A DNA stretch of 6,104 nt from an uncultured Oscillospiraceae bacterium (lineage in GTDB: Bacteria; Bacillota; Clostridia; Oscillospirales; Acutalibacteraceae): assembly GCA_900552985.1 (NCBI GenBank), contig USBP01000101.1, positions 1 to 6,104 on the forward strand, written 5' to 3'. The notes beneath the pieces are model-generated. The model was not told the DNA's origin. It worked only from the letters and a program-made list of their open reading frames with translations, and made no database searches. Below are positions 5,713 through 6,104 of the stretch, in pieces. Each line of letters starts with the position of its first letter. The first letter of the stretch is position 1. Position numbers and translations under genes: made by a program.

Positions 5713-6104
5713 TTAATAAATCAGCACGGGCGTCGCCGTGTAATGCACCGTCTGGTAAATCAGCAGCTTATAGGTGCGCACCGTAAAATAGGCTTTATAA
5801 TAGCCATCCGGGAAATATCTGGTATAGTCATACTTCAGCGGGTTTCCGGAGCCCATCAGGCCGGGGTCGTCATCCTCATTCATGTAAAAGCCCCACTGGC
5901 CGTTTTGGTCGGATTGAATCTCCACCCACACCTTGATGTTGGTCACCAAGCTGCTTTCGCCTTCGCCATACATATAGATGTTTACGTTATTACTGGTGCC
6001 CACTCGCTTGAAGCCATAGCGGTCTAGTTCAAAATACGCGGCACGGCTGTGATCCTCCTGATATTCCGGCCCCTCCTCCTGCACCGCGCCGGCCGTGAGG
6101 CCCA
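5713..6104 (-). CDS. Partial gene for a small, probably exported beta-rich protein of unknown function
   Basis: The frame is open from its TAA stop at 5713-5715 to the window edge, with 129 codons visible, so the start is probably outside. A GTG at 6082-6084 could serve as a start. However, the codons before it (GLTAGA, then VQEEG) read like the end of a signal peptide with an A-x-A-type cleavage site, and no ribosome binding site precedes the GTG. The mature part is acidic at first, then rich in Tyr, Phe, Val and Thr in alternating patterns (for example SSLVTNIKVWVEIQ and YYKAYFTVRTYKLLIY), as in a small secreted beta-sandwich. It ends right after a last predicted strand (TPVLIY). It resembles in style the short secreted proteins of unknown function common in Clostridia, but I do not recognise the family. 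Its link to the downstream transporter is unclear, as about 600 bases and a candidate terminator separate them. Confidence 0.7.
   Translation of the reverse strand, partial: GLTAGAVQEEGPEYQEDHSRAAYFELDRYGFKRVGTSNNVNIYMYGEGESSLVTNIKVWVEIQSDQNGQWGFYMNEDDDPGLMGSGNPLKYDYTRYFPDGYYKAYFTVRTYKLLIYQTVHYTATPVLIY

Noticed and set aside
5196..5716. Plus-strand frames of 87 and 156 codons across the intergenic gap
   Set aside because: They run straight through perfect inverted repeats, lack ribosome binding sites and read as low-complexity Arg/Pro/Ala-rich text.

Overview
The window looks like chromosomal DNA from a Bacillota member, most likely an anaerobic gut-type Clostridia lineage. This rests on moderately GC-rich genes separated by AT-rich control regions, AGGAG-type ribosome binding sites, sigma-A-like -35/-10 boxes, and a GPH-type sugar transporter beside calcineurin-like phosphoesterases. 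The lineage is an inference; no rRNA or other marker gene is present.

All four supported genes lie on the minus strand, so transcription runs from high to low coordinates. The first (5713-6104) is the 3' part of a small, probably exported, beta-rich protein whose start lies outside the window. A gene-poor stretch of about 600 bases follows (5060-5712). It carries several strong inverted repeats, a candidate terminator and the transporter promoter. Next is a 12-helix GPH/MelB-like MFS transporter (2690-5059) with an unusual charged, largely helical C-terminal tail of about 310 residues. Its message ends at a clear rho-independent terminator (2629-2665). A new promoter (2527-2555) then drives a cytosolic calcineurin-like metallophosphoesterase (1161-2423). 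A further promoter (1096-1123), in the AT-rich gap after that gene, serves a second, membrane-anchored or exported metallophosphoesterase (93-1046).

The two phosphoesterases have no obvious terminator between them, so they may be partly co-transcribed as well as separately initiated. One is predicted outside the membrane, one inside, and a solute symporter is encoded next door. A scavenging arrangement is conceivable: an outer enzyme trims a phosphorylated compound, the transporter imports the product, and an inner enzyme processes a phosphoester. That is speculation, and the terminator and separate promoters show that the transporter and phosphoesterase genes are not one simple operon.

No RNA gene, CRISPR array, insertion sequence or phage gene was recognised. 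The parts most worth a second look are the transporter's long tail, the inverted-repeat-rich gap at 5276-5628, and the Gln-for-His change in the first metal motif of the cytosolic phosphoesterase. I did not find a convincing new multi-gene system.
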